Of a DNA stretch of 64,000 nt, positions 36,466-46,319 are shown piece after piece (position 1 is the stretch's first letter; every line of letters begins with the position of its first letter). The translations under genes were made by a program, and so were the position numbers. The stretch spans positions 248,001 to 312,000 of the forward strand of contig CAYMUY010000001.1 in assembly GCA_964393825.1 (NCBI GenBank), given 5' to 3'. The stretch comes from PFJX01 sp964393825. GTDB taxonomy: Bacteria; Pseudomonadota; Gammaproteobacteria; Burkholderiales; Thiobacillaceae. The notes beneath the pieces were generated by a model, which ran no database searches, was not told the origin of the DNA, and saw nothing but the letters and a program-made list of their open reading frames with translations.

Positions 36466-39036
36466 ATGACCCCTCCCGACGCGAGTCACTGGCGCAACGC
36501 GCTCAAGGCAGGCCGCGCCAGCCTGTTCGCCGCCTACGAGCTTCAGCAACGCGCGCAGGCATTGCTGAGCGGCCTCACCCAATTGACCGATGAGGTCCTG
36601 CAGGACATCTGGCGCTCACATGACTTGCCCGGGCAGGCTGCCCTGGTCGCGGTCGGCGGTTACGGTCGCGGCGAGATGTATCCGCATTCGGATGTCGATC
36701 TCCTGATCCTGCTCGACGACGACCTGCCGGACCCCGAAATCAACCGCTTCGAATCCTTGATCGGCCTGTTCTGGGATGTCGGCCTGCCGATCGGCCACAG
36801 CGTCCGACGCCTGTCCGAATGCCTCAGCGAATCCGCGGCCGACATCACGATCCAGACGAATATGCTGGAGGCCCGCCATCTGGCGGGTGACGCCACGCTG
36901 TTCCAGCGCTTGCAGGCCGGTCTGGCGGCGCAAATGGACACCCAGGCCTTCTTCCAGGCCAAATCGCTGGAACAAAAAGCCCGCCATGGCCGTCATTCCG
37001 AGGTGGCCCTGTTGCTGGAGCCCAATCTCAAGGAAAGCCCGGGGGGGCTGCGCGACATCCAGAACATCTTCTGGGTCTGCCGCGCGGCCGGCCTGACGAA
37101 AAAGCCCGGCCACCATCTCGGCGACCTGGTGCGCGCCGGCGTCATGTGCGAAGCGGAGGCGCGCGCACTCACCACCGATTACCACCTGATCTCCAACATG
37201 CGGATCCGGCTCCATCTCGCCATCAATCGGCGCGAAGACCGCATGCTCTACGAGTTCCAGGAGCGCATCGCCGCCGCCATGGGTGTCCATGCCGATGATT
37301 CCCGACGCGCCTCGGAACGCCTCATGCAGCGCTACTATCGCGCCTCCCGCCGGATCAGCCTGATCAACCACCTGGTGCTGGGCGAACTGCGCAACCGTCT
37401 CCACCCCCCTCCCGCCCCGCTTGATCTGCCTGGCCGTCCGGGCTTCCGCGCGGTGGGCAAGCTACTTGACGCCGACGAAGAATGGCTCGTGAGAGAGCCC
37501 GGCCGGCTCATGGAAACCTTCCTGGTGCTGGCGCGCGAGCACACTTTGACCGGTTGCACGCCGGCCCTGTTGCGCGCACTCGCCCGCGCCGGACGCCGGA
37601 TCAATGCCGCTTTCCGGCGTGACCCCGAGAACCATGCCCGCTTCCTGGAATTGCTGCGTGAACCGCATGGCGTCAGCGGCGCCCTCAAGCTGATGCATCA
37701 ACTCGGCATCCTGGGACGCTACATTCCGCTATTCGGTCGCATCACCGGACAGATGCAGCATGACCAGTTCCACATCTATCCGGTGGACGAACACACCCTC
37801 ATGGTGTTGCGTAACCTGCGCCGTCTTGCGCTCAACGAATTCGCTCACGAATTCCCCCTGGCGCACCGCCTCATGAGCGCCTGCCAGCGTCACGACCTGC
37901 TCTATCTGGCGGCACTCTTCCATGACATTGCCAAGGGACGCGGCGGCGATCATTCCAGCCTCGGCGCGGCCGATGCGCGTCGCTTCTGCCTGAGCCATGG
38001 CCTGTCACAGGAAGAATCCGATCACGTCGCCTGGCTGGTCGCTGAACACCTCATGCTCTCGCAGACTGCGCAGAAACAGGATCTGACCGACCCGGATGTC
38101 ATCAGCGCATTCGCGGCGCGCTGCGGCGACGTCAAACGCCTGACCTCGCTCTACCTGCTGACCCTCTGCGACATCCGTGGCACCAGCCCCAAGGTCTGGA
38201 ATGCCTGGAAGGAAAAACTCACTCGCGAACTGTATCTGGCTGCCCGCCACGTCCTGGAAAAAGGCAGTCCCGTGATCGACAGCGTGGAGCAGAAAAAAGA
38301 ACGCGCACGCGCGCAACTGCGACTCTACGGCTACCCGCCGGGCGCGGAAGAAGCGCTATGGAAGCGCCTCGACGACGTCTATTTCCTGCGCCAGGGCGCG
38401 CGCGACATCGCCTGGCAGACCCGCCGCCTGCTCCCCCTGCTCAGTCGACAGAACCTGATCGTGCGCGCCCGCCTGGCGCCGGTGGGTGAAGGCGTCGAAG
38501 TACTGGTGTTCGCGCCCGACGAGGAAGCCCTGTTCGCCCGCATCTCCTCATTCTTTGCCCGGATCGGCTACACCATCCTCGCGGCGGGCATCCACACCAC
38601 CCGAGACGGCCAGGCCCTCGATACCTTCTACGCCATCGACCCGGAGCATCCCCAGGTCGCCTATCGCGACTTCCTGAACTACATCGAGCACGAACTCGCC
38701 GCCGAACTCGCCGCGCATCAACCGCTGGGCCCCGTACCCCAGGGGCGGCTCGAACGTCGCCTGAAGGCCTTTCCCCTGGAGCCGGAAATCAGCCTCTCCG
38801 CCAGCGACAACCATAAGGACTATGTCCTCACCTTCTGCGCGGGAGACCGCCCCGGCCTGCTCGCCCAGGTCGCGCGCATCCTCACCGAACACCATGCCAG
38901 CGTCGTTACCGCGCGCATCAGCACCCTCGGCCAACGCGCTGAAGACGTTTTCGTGCTGGAAGGCGAAGCACTCGAGAAACCGGGCAAGCGCCTTGCCCTG
39001 GAAAAGGCGCTGCTCGACGGGTTGCGGGTCGGCTAG
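36466..39036 (+). CDS. glnD: [Protein-PII] uridylyltransferase / uridylyl-removing enzyme
   Basis: An 856-aa bifunctional nitrogen sensor that adds or removes UMP on PII. The nucleotidyltransferase domain shows GGYGRGEMYPHSDVDLL (G-X-D-X-D); the HD domain shows LFHDIAKGRGGDHS; two ACT domains (glutamine binding) occupy the last 170 residues, the second with DRPGLLAQVARIL. ATG 36466 was chosen over GTG 36448; either is possible. It follows map by 39 bp. Length is normal. Confidence 0.95.
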   Translation: MTPPDASHWRNALKAGRASLFAAYELQQRAQALLSGLTQLTDEVLQDIWRSHDLPGQAALVAVGGYGRGEMYPHSDVDLLILLDDDLPDPEINRFESLIGLFWDVGLPIGHSVRRLSECLSESAADITIQTNMLEARHLAGDATLFQRLQAGLAAQMDTQAFFQAKSLEQKARHGRHSEVALLLEPNLKESPGGLRDIQNIFWVCRAAGLTKKPGHHLGDLVRAGVMCEAEARALTTDYHLISNMRIRLHLAINRREDRMLYEFQERIAAAMGVHADDSRRASERLMQRYYRASRRISLINHLVLGELRNRLHPPPAPLDLPGRPGFRAVGKLLDADEEWLVREPGRLMETFLVLAREHTLTGCTPALLRALARAGRRINAAFRRDPENHARFLELLREPHGVSGALKLMHQLGILGRYIPLFGRITGQMQHDQFHIYPVDEHTLMVLRNLRRLALNEFAHEFPLAHRLMSACQRHDLLYLAALFHDIAKGRGGDHSSLGAADARRFCLSHGLSQEESDHVAWLVAEHLMLSQTAQKQDLTDPDVISAFAARCGDVKRLTSLYLLTLCDIRGTSPKVWNAWKEKLTRELYLAARHVLEKGSPVIDSVEQKKERARAQLRLYGYPPGAEEALWKRLDDVYFLRQGARDIAWQTRRLLPLLSRQNLIVRARLAPVGEGVEVLVFAPDEEALFARISSFFARIGYTILAAGIHTTRDGQALDTFYAIDPEHPQVAYRDFLNYIEHELAAELAAHQPLGPVPQGRLERRLKAFPLEPEISLSASDNHKDYVLTFCAGDRPGLLAQVARILTEHHASVVTARISTLGQRAEDVFVLEGEALEKPGKRLALEKALLDGLRVG

Positions 39037-39234
39037 GCTGGACGCCGCCAGCGGCGGCCATACCCGAGGCCACCACAAATGGTCCGGATCACACCAAATG
39101 GCCGGCTTGATGGCAACTTGCGAGCGATCGGCCCCCACATACAGACCGGTCCCGGAATGGGACGTCTGCTGGTTTGATACTTGAAATCACGATAGCCGTG
39201 CCGCGTCAGTCTGGGGCGACGCAATACCAATCCA
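39037..39234. other. 198-bp convergent spacer, no gene seen
   Basis: Between glnD and the minus-strand chemoreceptor. No ORF, RNA gene or clear hairpin terminator was found. Confidence 0.5.
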
Positions 39235-40740
39235 TCAACTTGCGGGTCGGCCCGGAATTGCACTTTGATACTTCTCAAGCAGCATCTCGTTGATCAATCC
39301 GATCACCTCGCCGCTGGCCTTTTCGGCGGATGCCATTTCCCGGACCAGCGCTTCCCGCAACGACGCGTCGCTCATCCAATCGCTACGCGAGAGTTCCACT
39401 GCCCGGTGAACGGCGTCGTGGACACCGGCATGGGGACGCTCCAGCCTGGCAAAGGCGCTGGTATTGCCGAACAGGGTTTTTCCTTCTCCTTCGTAATACC
39501 ATTTACCAAGCCGACAGTGGTGATGATCCGTTTGCGTGGCCTTGGCTTCATCGCATTCGGTTGCCTTCTGGATCGCCATGTACGCGTTTTGCATGTAAAT
39601 CATGTGGTCCATCTTGGCCAGGGAACCAAATGAACGGTCCTTGGATTTCGATACTTGCCTGATGGTGGTGTCGGCAGCGGTGGAAAACTCGTTGAAACGG
39701 ACCTTGAACCTGGCCATCTGCTGGTTGGATTCTGCAGCCACCTGATTGGCGGCACCGGTCACGGTCACCATGGTGTTCACCTGCCGCGTGAAACTTTCGA
39801 CGATAGCGGTAATTTCCGCGGTGGATGCCTTGGTCCGTTCGGACAGCTTGCGCACCTCATCCGCAACTACGGCAAATCCCCGACCCATTTCCCCGGCGCG
39901 GGCAGCCTCGATGGCTGCGTTGAGGGACAACAGATTGGTCTGGTCGGCGATATCGGCAATGATCTTGATCGCCGTATTGATCGCCGCACTTTCCGTACCC
40001 AGTGTCTGCGCAGCGCGGGCCATTTCATCGACGCGCTCGGTCATACCGGTCAACGCATGACTGATCTGGCCTACCGAATCCAGGCTGCTGGCAGCGGCTT
40101 CCCGATTGGTCCGGGCGATGCCTTCGACCTCGTCCATCTCTTTGCTGGTCTGCAGCATGTCCTGCTGGCTGAGCTTGAGATTTTTCAGCAGATCCTTGGT
40201 ATTTGACGTGTGCAGTCGGCTGGCCAGGTCATTTCTGTTGATCAATTGCTGGTTTTCTTCCATGGCGCGAATGGCCAGGTCAATCCGTTGCATCGACTGG
40301 GAAAATTGGCCTGGCATCCCTTCGGCAAATGGTTTGCGATGAAAACGTCCCTCTCCAACCTGTTCAAAGCAGGTGCTGATCTCCTTGAAATACATCTCGA
40401 TGATGTCCAAGAATTCATTCAGTTCCCAGGCTACCTTGCCGATCTCGCCCAGACCGGCCGTGTTCGTCATGCGCAGGTGCAACTGGCCTTTTCGTGAATC
40501 GGCCAATAGCGTTTGCATACGTTCCAGCACATCGAGAGGACGACAAGAGCGGCTCCAGGCATACCAGGCAAAGATGGCGGCCACAAGTGGGATGATGAGC
40601 GTTAACCAGTTGAATCCATACTGCACCATATTCCAGCCAGCCAACGCCATGACCAGGAGGGTAAAGCCAATGCATGCATACAGTATCTGGTGTCGGTAAT
40701 AGGGAATCTTTGCACTGATTCCAGGCGCGTTGATTTTCAT
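39235..40740 (-). CDS. Methyl-accepting chemotaxis protein with C-terminal CZB domain
   Basis: A 501-aa receptor. Two adjacent hydrophobic helices (about residues 17-62) anchor it with almost no periplasmic loop, so it senses inside the cell. The hairpin tip IADQTNLLSLNAAIEAARAG and VVADEVRKLSERT are the kinase-contacting signalling domain. The C-terminus has HHHCRLGKWYYEGEG and later RPHAGVHDAV, the H and C residues of a chemoreceptor zinc-binding (CZB) domain. The gene directly upstream encodes a PAS protein, its likely sensor partner. Confidence 0.9.
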   Translation of the reverse strand: MKINAPGISAKIPYYRHQILYACIGFTLLVMALAGWNMVQYGFNWLTLIIPLVAAIFAWYAWSRSCRPLDVLERMQTLLADSRKGQLHLRMTNTAGLGEIGKVAWELNEFLDIIEMYFKEISTCFEQVGEGRFHRKPFAEGMPGQFSQSMQRIDLAIRAMEENQQLINRNDLASRLHTSNTKDLLKNLKLSQQDMLQTSKEMDEVEGIARTNREAAASSLDSVGQISHALTGMTERVDEMARAAQTLGTESAAINTAIKIIADIADQTNLLSLNAAIEAARAGEMGRGFAVVADEVRKLSERTKASTAEITAIVESFTRQVNTMVTVTGAANQVAAESNQQMARFKVRFNEFSTAADTTIRQVSKSKDRSFGSLAKMDHMIYMQNAYMAIQKATECDEAKATQTDHHHCRLGKWYYEGEGKTLFGNTSAFARLERPHAGVHDAVHRAVELSRSDWMSDASLREALVREMASAEKASGEVIGLINEMLLEKYQSAIPGRPAS

Positions 40741-40755
40741 GGCGGGTCTCGGTCT

Positions 40756-41274
40756 CTACAGTCCCAGAATGAACTGGTCATAGGTGCTGCCAAGCGCTTT
40801 GAGCTTGTCGGTCAGAAAGGCGACCGAGGCAGCGGGCGCCGCAGCTGGCCCGGCACGGCGCTCCACCTCCAGCATTTCCCGGTAAATCGGCTCGATGATC
40901 TGGATGGCGTCTCGCTTGGGTTTGCGTCGCACGGAAAAGTAACCCACAACATCCCCATTTGAATTGCGGTCAGGCGTGATGTTGGCAAATACCCAATAAA
41001 AATCGCCGTCGGCCGTGATGTTCTTGACGTAGGCGAAAAATTCCCGCTCCGCCTTCAGCATGTCCCACAACAGCTTGAAAGCCCCGCGCGGCATATCCGG
41101 ATGACGGACGATGTTGTGCTGAACATTCAATAGCTGGTTTTCCGGGTAATTTGCGATGCGCATGAAGACACGGTTGGCATAGGTGATGCGCCCCTTCAAG
41201 TCTGTCTTGGAAATAATGACATCGGACTCGTTGAGAAGCACCTCATGTTGTGTCGGGCTGGATGCTGGCTTCAT
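40756..41274 (-). CDS. PAS-domain protein, Aer-type sensor without signalling domain
   Basis: A 172-aa soluble protein with one PAS domain: GRITYANRVFMRIANY, NIVRHPDMPRGAFKLLWDML and FFAYVKNITADGDFYWVFAN are the FAD-binding-type pattern of the aerotaxis receptor Aer. It lacks the membrane and signalling parts, which are supplied by the CZB receptor 15 bp downstream. A good AAAGGA site precedes ATG 41274. The pair looks like a split Aer-like redox receptor. The bound cofactor is inferred. Confidence 0.82.
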   Translation of the reverse strand: MKPASSPTQHEVLLNESDVIISKTDLKGRITYANRVFMRIANYPENQLLNVQHNIVRHPDMPRGAFKLLWDMLKAEREFFAYVKNITADGDFYWVFANITPDRNSNGDVVGYFSVRRKPKRDAIQIIEPIYREMLEVERRAGPAAAPAASVAFLTDKLKALGSTYDQFILGL

Positions 41275-41349
41275 TGATGTCCTTTAGCTCTATGTCTTTC
41301 GTGTAAGTGATTTTACAAAGATAGCAGCAGCATAGAACTGAATGCCAAG

Positions 41350-41376
41350 AAAAAACCCGCACTTGGGCGGGTTTTT
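41350..41376 (-). terminator. Rho-independent terminator after tRNA-Val
   Basis: A stem CCCGC / GCGGG (41356-41360 with 41667-type spacing, arms at 41356-41360 and 41367-41371) with A-run before and T-run after. Read on the minus strand it lies about 30 nt past tRNA-Val and ends in a T-run, closing the hupB-tRNA transcript before the PAS gene. It could also act on the plus strand. Confidence 0.85.
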
Positions 41377-41408
41377 ATACTACGTATTACTACTGATATG
41401 TCTTGACT

Positions 41409-41484
41409 TGGTGGGTGCTAACGGGCTCGAACCGCTGACATTCTGCGTGTAAGGCAGACGCTCTACCAACTGAGCTAAGCACCC
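41409..41484 (-). tRNA. tRNA-Val (anticodon TAC)
   Basis: A 76-nt cloverleaf with the 3' CCA encoded. The acceptor stem GGGTGCT pairs with AGCACCC; the anticodon stem-loop TCTGC-CTTACAC-GCAGA gives TAC; the T-loop GTTCGAGCC is normal. It follows hupB by 5 bp on the same strand and is probably processed from that transcript. Confidence 0.97.
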
Positions 41485-41489
41485 TGAAT

Positions 41490-41762
41490 TCAGTTGAGCG
41501 CGTCCCTCAAGGCTTTACCAGGACGGAACTTGGGCACTTTCGCGGCCTTGATCTTGATGGCCTCGCCCGTGCGTGGATTGCGACCACCACGCGCGACGCG
41601 TTTCACGGAGTGGAAGGAGCCAAAACCGACGAGGGTGACCACGTCGCCTTGCTCAAGGGATTTCGTGATGGCGGCCAGCGCGCCTTCCAGAGCACGCCCG
41701 GCGGCGGCCTTGGAGATGTCCGCGGATACGGCCATGGCCTCGATCAGTTCGGATTTATTCAC
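41490..41762 (-). CDS. hupB: DNA-binding protein HU
   Basis: A 90-aa histone-like protein that bends and compacts DNA as a dimer. MNKSELIEAMA and GFGSFHSVKRVARGGRNPRTGE (the beta-arm that grips the minor groove) are standard. Its position after lon is conserved in many proteobacteria. The ribosome site GGAGG lies about 11 nt before the ATG, and a small imperfect hairpin (41782-41811) lies in the leader. Confidence 0.96.
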   Translation of the reverse strand: MNKSELIEAMAVSADISKAAAGRALEGALAAITKSLEQGDVVTLVGFGSFHSVKRVARGGRNPRTGEAIKIKAAKVPKFRPGKALRDALN

Positions 41763-41812
41763 AGCACCCCCTCCGGAAAAACGCGCCCACTCGGTTGTAA
41801 TCCGAGGCGCGC

Positions 41813-41841
41813 ATGTTGAAGATCAGGCTTGCCGGTGTCAA
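41813..41841 (-). promoter_or_regulatory. Candidate hupB promoter
   Basis: Read on the minus strand, a perfect TTGACA (41841-41836) is followed 17 bp later by CAACAT (41818-41813), a weak -10 (3 of 6). The TTGACA lies in the loop of the lon hairpin at 41823-41856. The hupB start is about 50 nt downstream. Confidence 0.4.
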
Positions 41842-41856
41842 GGCCGGCAAGCCTGA
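41823..41856 (-). terminator. Hairpin after lon
   Basis: A perfect 13-bp inverted repeat TCAGGCTTGCCGG / CCGGCAAGCCTGA with an 8-nt loop starts 8 nt after the lon stop. There is no T-run, so it may be a factor-assisted terminator or an mRNA-stabilising stem. Confidence 0.6.
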
Positions 41857-41863
41857 ATCCGCG

Positions 41864-44275
41864 TCAATGCTTGATGACGGCGGGTTTTTCCTCGCTGGCC
41901 TGCACGGGTGCCGGGGTGGCGCTGATCTCGTCCTCGGTGAGCGGCGCCGGGTCATGTTCCAGCGCGGCACTGAGCACCTGCTCGATCCATTTCACCGGCT
42001 GGATTTCCAGACGATTCTTGATGTTGTCCGGAATGTCGGTGAGGTCCTTGACGTTACCTTCCGGGATCAACACCTTCTTGATGCCGCCCCGGTGCGCGGC
42101 CAGGAGTTTTTCCTTGAGACCACCGATCGGCAGTACTTCGCCACGCAAGGTGATCTCGCCGGTCATCGCCACTTCGCAACGCACCGGGATGCCGGTGAAC
42201 ACCGAGACCATCGCCGTGGTGATGGCAGCGCCGGCGGAGGGGCCGTCCTTGGGCGTGGCGCCTTCAGGAAGGTGAATGTGCATGTCCTTCTTCTCGAAGG
42301 CATCGCCCTTGATGCCGAGGCTGGCGGCGCGGCTGCGCACCACGGTGCGGGCCGCCTCGATGGACTCCTTCATCACGTCGCCCAGTTGACCGGTGCGGGT
42401 GATGCCGCCCTTGCCGGGCATGACGGTGGCCTCGATGGTGAGCAGCTCGCCACCGACTTCCGTCCAGGCTAGACCGGTGACCTGTCCGACCTGGTTATTC
42501 TTTTCCGCCATGCCATAGGTGTAGCGCTGCACGCCGAGATACTTGTCCAGGTTCTTCGGGTTGACGCTGATCTTGCCCTTGACCTTCTTCAGCGACTGGG
42601 CGGTGACGGCCTTGCGGCAGATCTTGGAGATTTCCCGCTCCAGGCTACGCACGCCGGATTCGCGGGTGTAGTAGCGGACGATGTCGCGCAGCGCGGTCTC
42701 GGTGACGTGGAGGTCGGTTTCCTTGAGGCCGTTGTTCTTCATCTGCTTGGGCAGCAGGTAACGCAGCGCGATGTTGATCTTCTCGTCCTCGGTATAGCCG
42801 GACAGGCGGATCACTTCCATGCGGTCGAGCAGCGGCGCGGGGATGTTCAAGGAGTTGGCGGTGGCGACGAACATCACGTCGGACAGGTCGTAATCGACTT
42901 CGACGTAATGGTCCTGGAAGGTATGGTTCTGCTCGGGGTCGAGCACCTCCAGCAGGGCCGACGAGGGATCGCCGCGGAAGTCCTGGCCAAGCTTGTCCAC
43001 TTCATCGAGCAGGAAGAAGGGGTTGCGCACGGTGGCCTTGGTCAGGCTTTGCAGGATCTTGCCCGGCATCGAGCCGATGTACGTTCTGCGGTGGCCGCGA
43101 ATCTCGGCCTCGTCACGCACGCCGCCCAGCGCCATGCGCACGTACTTGCGATTGGTGGCGCGGGCGATCGACTGGCCAAGCGAGGTCTTGCCGACACCGG
43201 GCGGCCCGACCAGGCAGAGGATGGGGGCCTTGAGCTTGCCGACGCGTTCCTGTACGGCGAGATATTCGACGATGCGTTCCTTGACCTTCTCCAGGCCGTA
43301 GTGGTCTTCATCCAGGATCTGCTGCGCGCGCTGCAAGTCCTTGCTGATCTTGGTCTTCTTGGTCCAGGGCAGGTTGACCAGGGTCTCGATGTAGGTCCGC
43401 ACCACGGTGGCCTCGGCCGACATGGGCGACATCATCTTCAGTTTCTTCAGCTCGGCCTCGGCCTTCTTCTGGGCTTCCTTGGACATCCGCGCCGCCTTGA
43501 TGCGCTTGTCCAGTTCGTCCAGATCGCCGCTCTCGTCGACGTCGCCGAGTTCCTTCTGGATCGCCTTCACCTGTTCGTTCAGGTAGTACTCGCGCTGGCT
43601 CTTTTCCATCTGGCGCTTGACGCGGCCGCGGATGCGCTTTTCCACCTGGAGGATGTCGATCTCGGTTTCCAGGAAGCCCATCAGATGGTCGAGGCGGGCC
43701 TTCAGTTCGGTCATCTCCAGGATGGCCTGCTTCTGGTCCAGCTTCAGCGGCAGGTGCGCGGCGATGGTATCGGTGAGACGGCCGGCATCGTCGATGCCCG
43801 CCAGCGAGGCGAGGATCTCCGGGGGGATCTTCTTGTTGAGCTTGACGTAGTTGTCGAACTGGGCAAGAAGCGCGCGGCGCATGGCCTCGATCTCGCTGTC
43901 GTCCAGGCCGATCTCGGCCATGGGCTCGCCGCGCGCCAGGAAATGGCTGTCGGCGTCGATGAACTCCTGGATCTGGGCGCGCTGGTTGCCCTCCACCAGC
44001 ACCTTCACGGTGCCATCGGGGAGCTTGAGCATCTGCAGGATGCTGGCAATGGCGCCGACTTCATAGAGATCGTCGAAGCTGGGCTCGTCCTTGGCGGCGG
44101 ATTTCTGCGCCACCAGCATGATGTGCTTGCCGGCTTCCATGGCCAGTTCCAGCGCCTTGATGGACTTCGGGCGCCCGACGAACAGCGGAATGACCATGTG
44201 CGGGAAGACCACCACGTCGCGCAATGGCAGCAGGGGCAGTTTGACGGGGGCGGTAAACAACGTGGTTTGGCTCAT
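41864..44275 (-). CDS. lon: ATP-dependent protease Lon
   Basis: An 803-aa cytoplasmic AAA+ serine protease. The N-terminal substrate domain starts LPLLPLRDVVVFPHMVIPLF; Walker A is GPPGVGKTSL; the protease domain has DGPSAGAAITT with the catalytic serine and GGLKEKLLAAHRGG with the lysine. ATG 44275 (MSQTTLFTAP) has GGAG upstream; a longer start at 44338 was rejected. It follows clpX with 124 bp between, in the order tig-clpP-clpX-lon-hupB. Confidence 0.97.
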   Translation of the reverse strand: MSQTTLFTAPVKLPLLPLRDVVVFPHMVIPLFVGRPKSIKALELAMEAGKHIMLVAQKSAAKDEPSFDDLYEVGAIASILQMLKLPDGTVKVLVEGNQRAQIQEFIDADSHFLARGEPMAEIGLDDSEIEAMRRALLAQFDNYVKLNKKIPPEILASLAGIDDAGRLTDTIAAHLPLKLDQKQAILEMTELKARLDHLMGFLETEIDILQVEKRIRGRVKRQMEKSQREYYLNEQVKAIQKELGDVDESGDLDELDKRIKAARMSKEAQKKAEAELKKLKMMSPMSAEATVVRTYIETLVNLPWTKKTKISKDLQRAQQILDEDHYGLEKVKERIVEYLAVQERVGKLKAPILCLVGPPGVGKTSLGQSIARATNRKYVRMALGGVRDEAEIRGHRRTYIGSMPGKILQSLTKATVRNPFFLLDEVDKLGQDFRGDPSSALLEVLDPEQNHTFQDHYVEVDYDLSDVMFVATANSLNIPAPLLDRMEVIRLSGYTEDEKINIALRYLLPKQMKNNGLKETDLHVTETALRDIVRYYTRESGVRSLEREISKICRKAVTAQSLKKVKGKISVNPKNLDKYLGVQRYTYGMAEKNNQVGQVTGLAWTEVGGELLTIEATVMPGKGGITRTGQLGDVMKESIEAARTVVRSRAASLGIKGDAFEKKDMHIHLPEGATPKDGPSAGAAITTAMVSVFTGIPVRCEVAMTGEITLRGEVLPIGGLKEKLLAAHRGGIKKVLIPEGNVKDLTDIPDNIKNRLEIQPVKWIEQVLSAALEHDPAPLTEDEISATPAPVQASEEKPAVIKH

Positions 44276-44315
44276 TAAGATCTCCGGCGAGTTGGCCACT
44301 GATTCGGCCACTTGG

Positions 44316-44340
44316 GGATGACCACAAAATGCGGTCATCC
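44316..44340 (-). repeat. Inverted repeat between clpX and lon
   Basis: An 8-bp perfect stem GGATGACC / GGTCATCC with a 9-nt loop. It could attenuate or end clpX transcription, but it has no T-run. Just beside it, two short GTGGCCRA-like repeats occur in the lon leader. No clear heat-shock promoter was identified by eye. Confidence 0.5.
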
Positions 44341-44399
44341 TGGCGGTGTGAGCTAACTGAGTGCGCCGAGCTGGAATTCAACCCGGCGCGGGAGGTATT

Positions 44400-45656
44400 T
44401 CATCCGACGGCCTGGGCCGGCTCGGAATAGATCAACAGCGGTTTGCCTTCGCCACTGACCGATTTTTCGTCGACCACGACCTTGGTCACGTTCTCCATGC
44501 TGGGCAGCTCGAACATGATGTCCATCAGGCTGTGTTCGATGATGGAGCGCAGGCCGCGGGCGCCGGTCTTGCGTTTGATCGCGCGGTTGGAAATGGCGGT
44601 GAGCGCCTCCTCGCGAAATTCCAGGTCGACGCCTTCCATCTTGAACAGCTTCTGAAACTGGCGGGTCAGCGCGTTCTTGGGCTCGGTGAGGATCTGCATG
44701 AGCGCCTTGACGTCGAGTTCTTCCAGCGTGGCGATCACCGGCAGGCGACCGACGAACTCGGGGATCAGACCGTACTTGATCAGATCTTCCGGCTCCACCA
44801 TGCGGAACACCTCACCAACATCCTTGCGGTTGTCCTTGCTCTTCACCTCGGCGCCGAAGCCGATGCCGGACTTCTCGGTACGGTTGCGGATCACCTTGTC
44901 GAGACCGCTGAAGGCGCCGCCGACGATGAACAGGATGTTGGAGGTATCGACCTGGATGTACTCCTGGTTGGGATGCTTGCGCCCGCCTTGCGGCGGCACC
45001 GAGGCGACCGTGCCCTCGATCAGCTTCAGCAGGGCCTGCTGCACACCTTCACCCGAGACATCGCGGGTGATGGAGGGGTTTTCCGAGCGCCTGGATATCT
45101 TGTCGATCTCGTCGATGTAGACGATGCCGGTACGCGCCTTCTCGACGTCGTAATCACATTTCTGCAGCAACTTCTGGATGATGTTCTCGACGTCCTCGCC
45201 GACATAACCGGCTTCGGTCAGGGTGGTGGCGTCGGAAATCACGAACGGCACGTTGAGCAAGCGAGCCAGGGTCTGCGCCAACAGTGTCTTTCCCGAACCG
45301 GTGGGACCGATCAGCAGGATGTTGCTCTTGGCCAGTTCGACATCGTCGTCCTTGCCGCCACCGGGATTGCGCAAGCGCTTGTAGTGGTTGTAGACCGCTA
45401 CCGCCAGGGCGCGCTTGGCCGGGTCCTGGCCGATCACGTACTGGTTGAGGGCATCACGAATCTCCAGCGGGGTGGGCAGCTTGTCGCTGACTTCCGTGTC
45501 TCCGTCTTTCTGCACATCCTCGCGGATGATGTCGTTGCACAGGTCAACACATTCGTCGCAGATGAACACGGAGGGACCGGCGATGAGCTTGCGCACCTCC
45601 TGCTGGCTTTTGCCGCAGAAAGAGCAATACAAAAGTTTTTCGGCGCTGTCAGCCAT
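44400..45656 (-). CDS. clpX: ClpX ATPase subunit of ClpXP
   Basis: A 418-aa AAA+ unfoldase that feeds substrates to ClpP. The zinc-binding domain CSFCGKSQQEVRKL with ICDECVDLC, Walker A GPTGSGKTLLAQ, and Walker B IVYIDEIDKI are all present. The length matches the family (about 424). It begins 42 bp after clpP, in an AT-rich gap. Confidence 0.97.
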   Translation of the reverse strand: MADSAEKLLYCSFCGKSQQEVRKLIAGPSVFICDECVDLCNDIIREDVQKDGDTEVSDKLPTPLEIRDALNQYVIGQDPAKRALAVAVYNHYKRLRNPGGGKDDDVELAKSNILLIGPTGSGKTLLAQTLARLLNVPFVISDATTLTEAGYVGEDVENIIQKLLQKCDYDVEKARTGIVYIDEIDKISRRSENPSITRDVSGEGVQQALLKLIEGTVASVPPQGGRKHPNQEYIQVDTSNILFIVGGAFSGLDKVIRNRTEKSGIGFGAEVKSKDNRKDVGEVFRMVEPEDLIKYGLIPEFVGRLPVIATLEELDVKALMQILTEPKNALTRQFQKLFKMEGVDLEFREEALTAISNRAIKRKTGARGLRSIIEHSLMDIMFELPSMENVTKVVVDEKSVSGEGKPLLIYSEPAQAVG

Positions 45657-45698
45657 GGTTCAGTCCCGTAAAAATATACCCGAGTGTTTGAGTCAAGT

Positions 45699-46318
<620 letters not shown>

Positions 46319-46319
<1 letters not shown>

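Noticed and set aside
42707..44278. A 523-codon open frame opposite lon
   Set aside because: It mirrors lon's strongly conserved coding frame; high GC makes long antisense frames common. No domain is recognisable.
45657..45698. Internal clpX promoter with TTGACT in the clpP-clpX gap
   Set aside because: The AT-rich TATATT lies only 12 bp from TTGACT, and the properly spaced hexamer is a poor -10.
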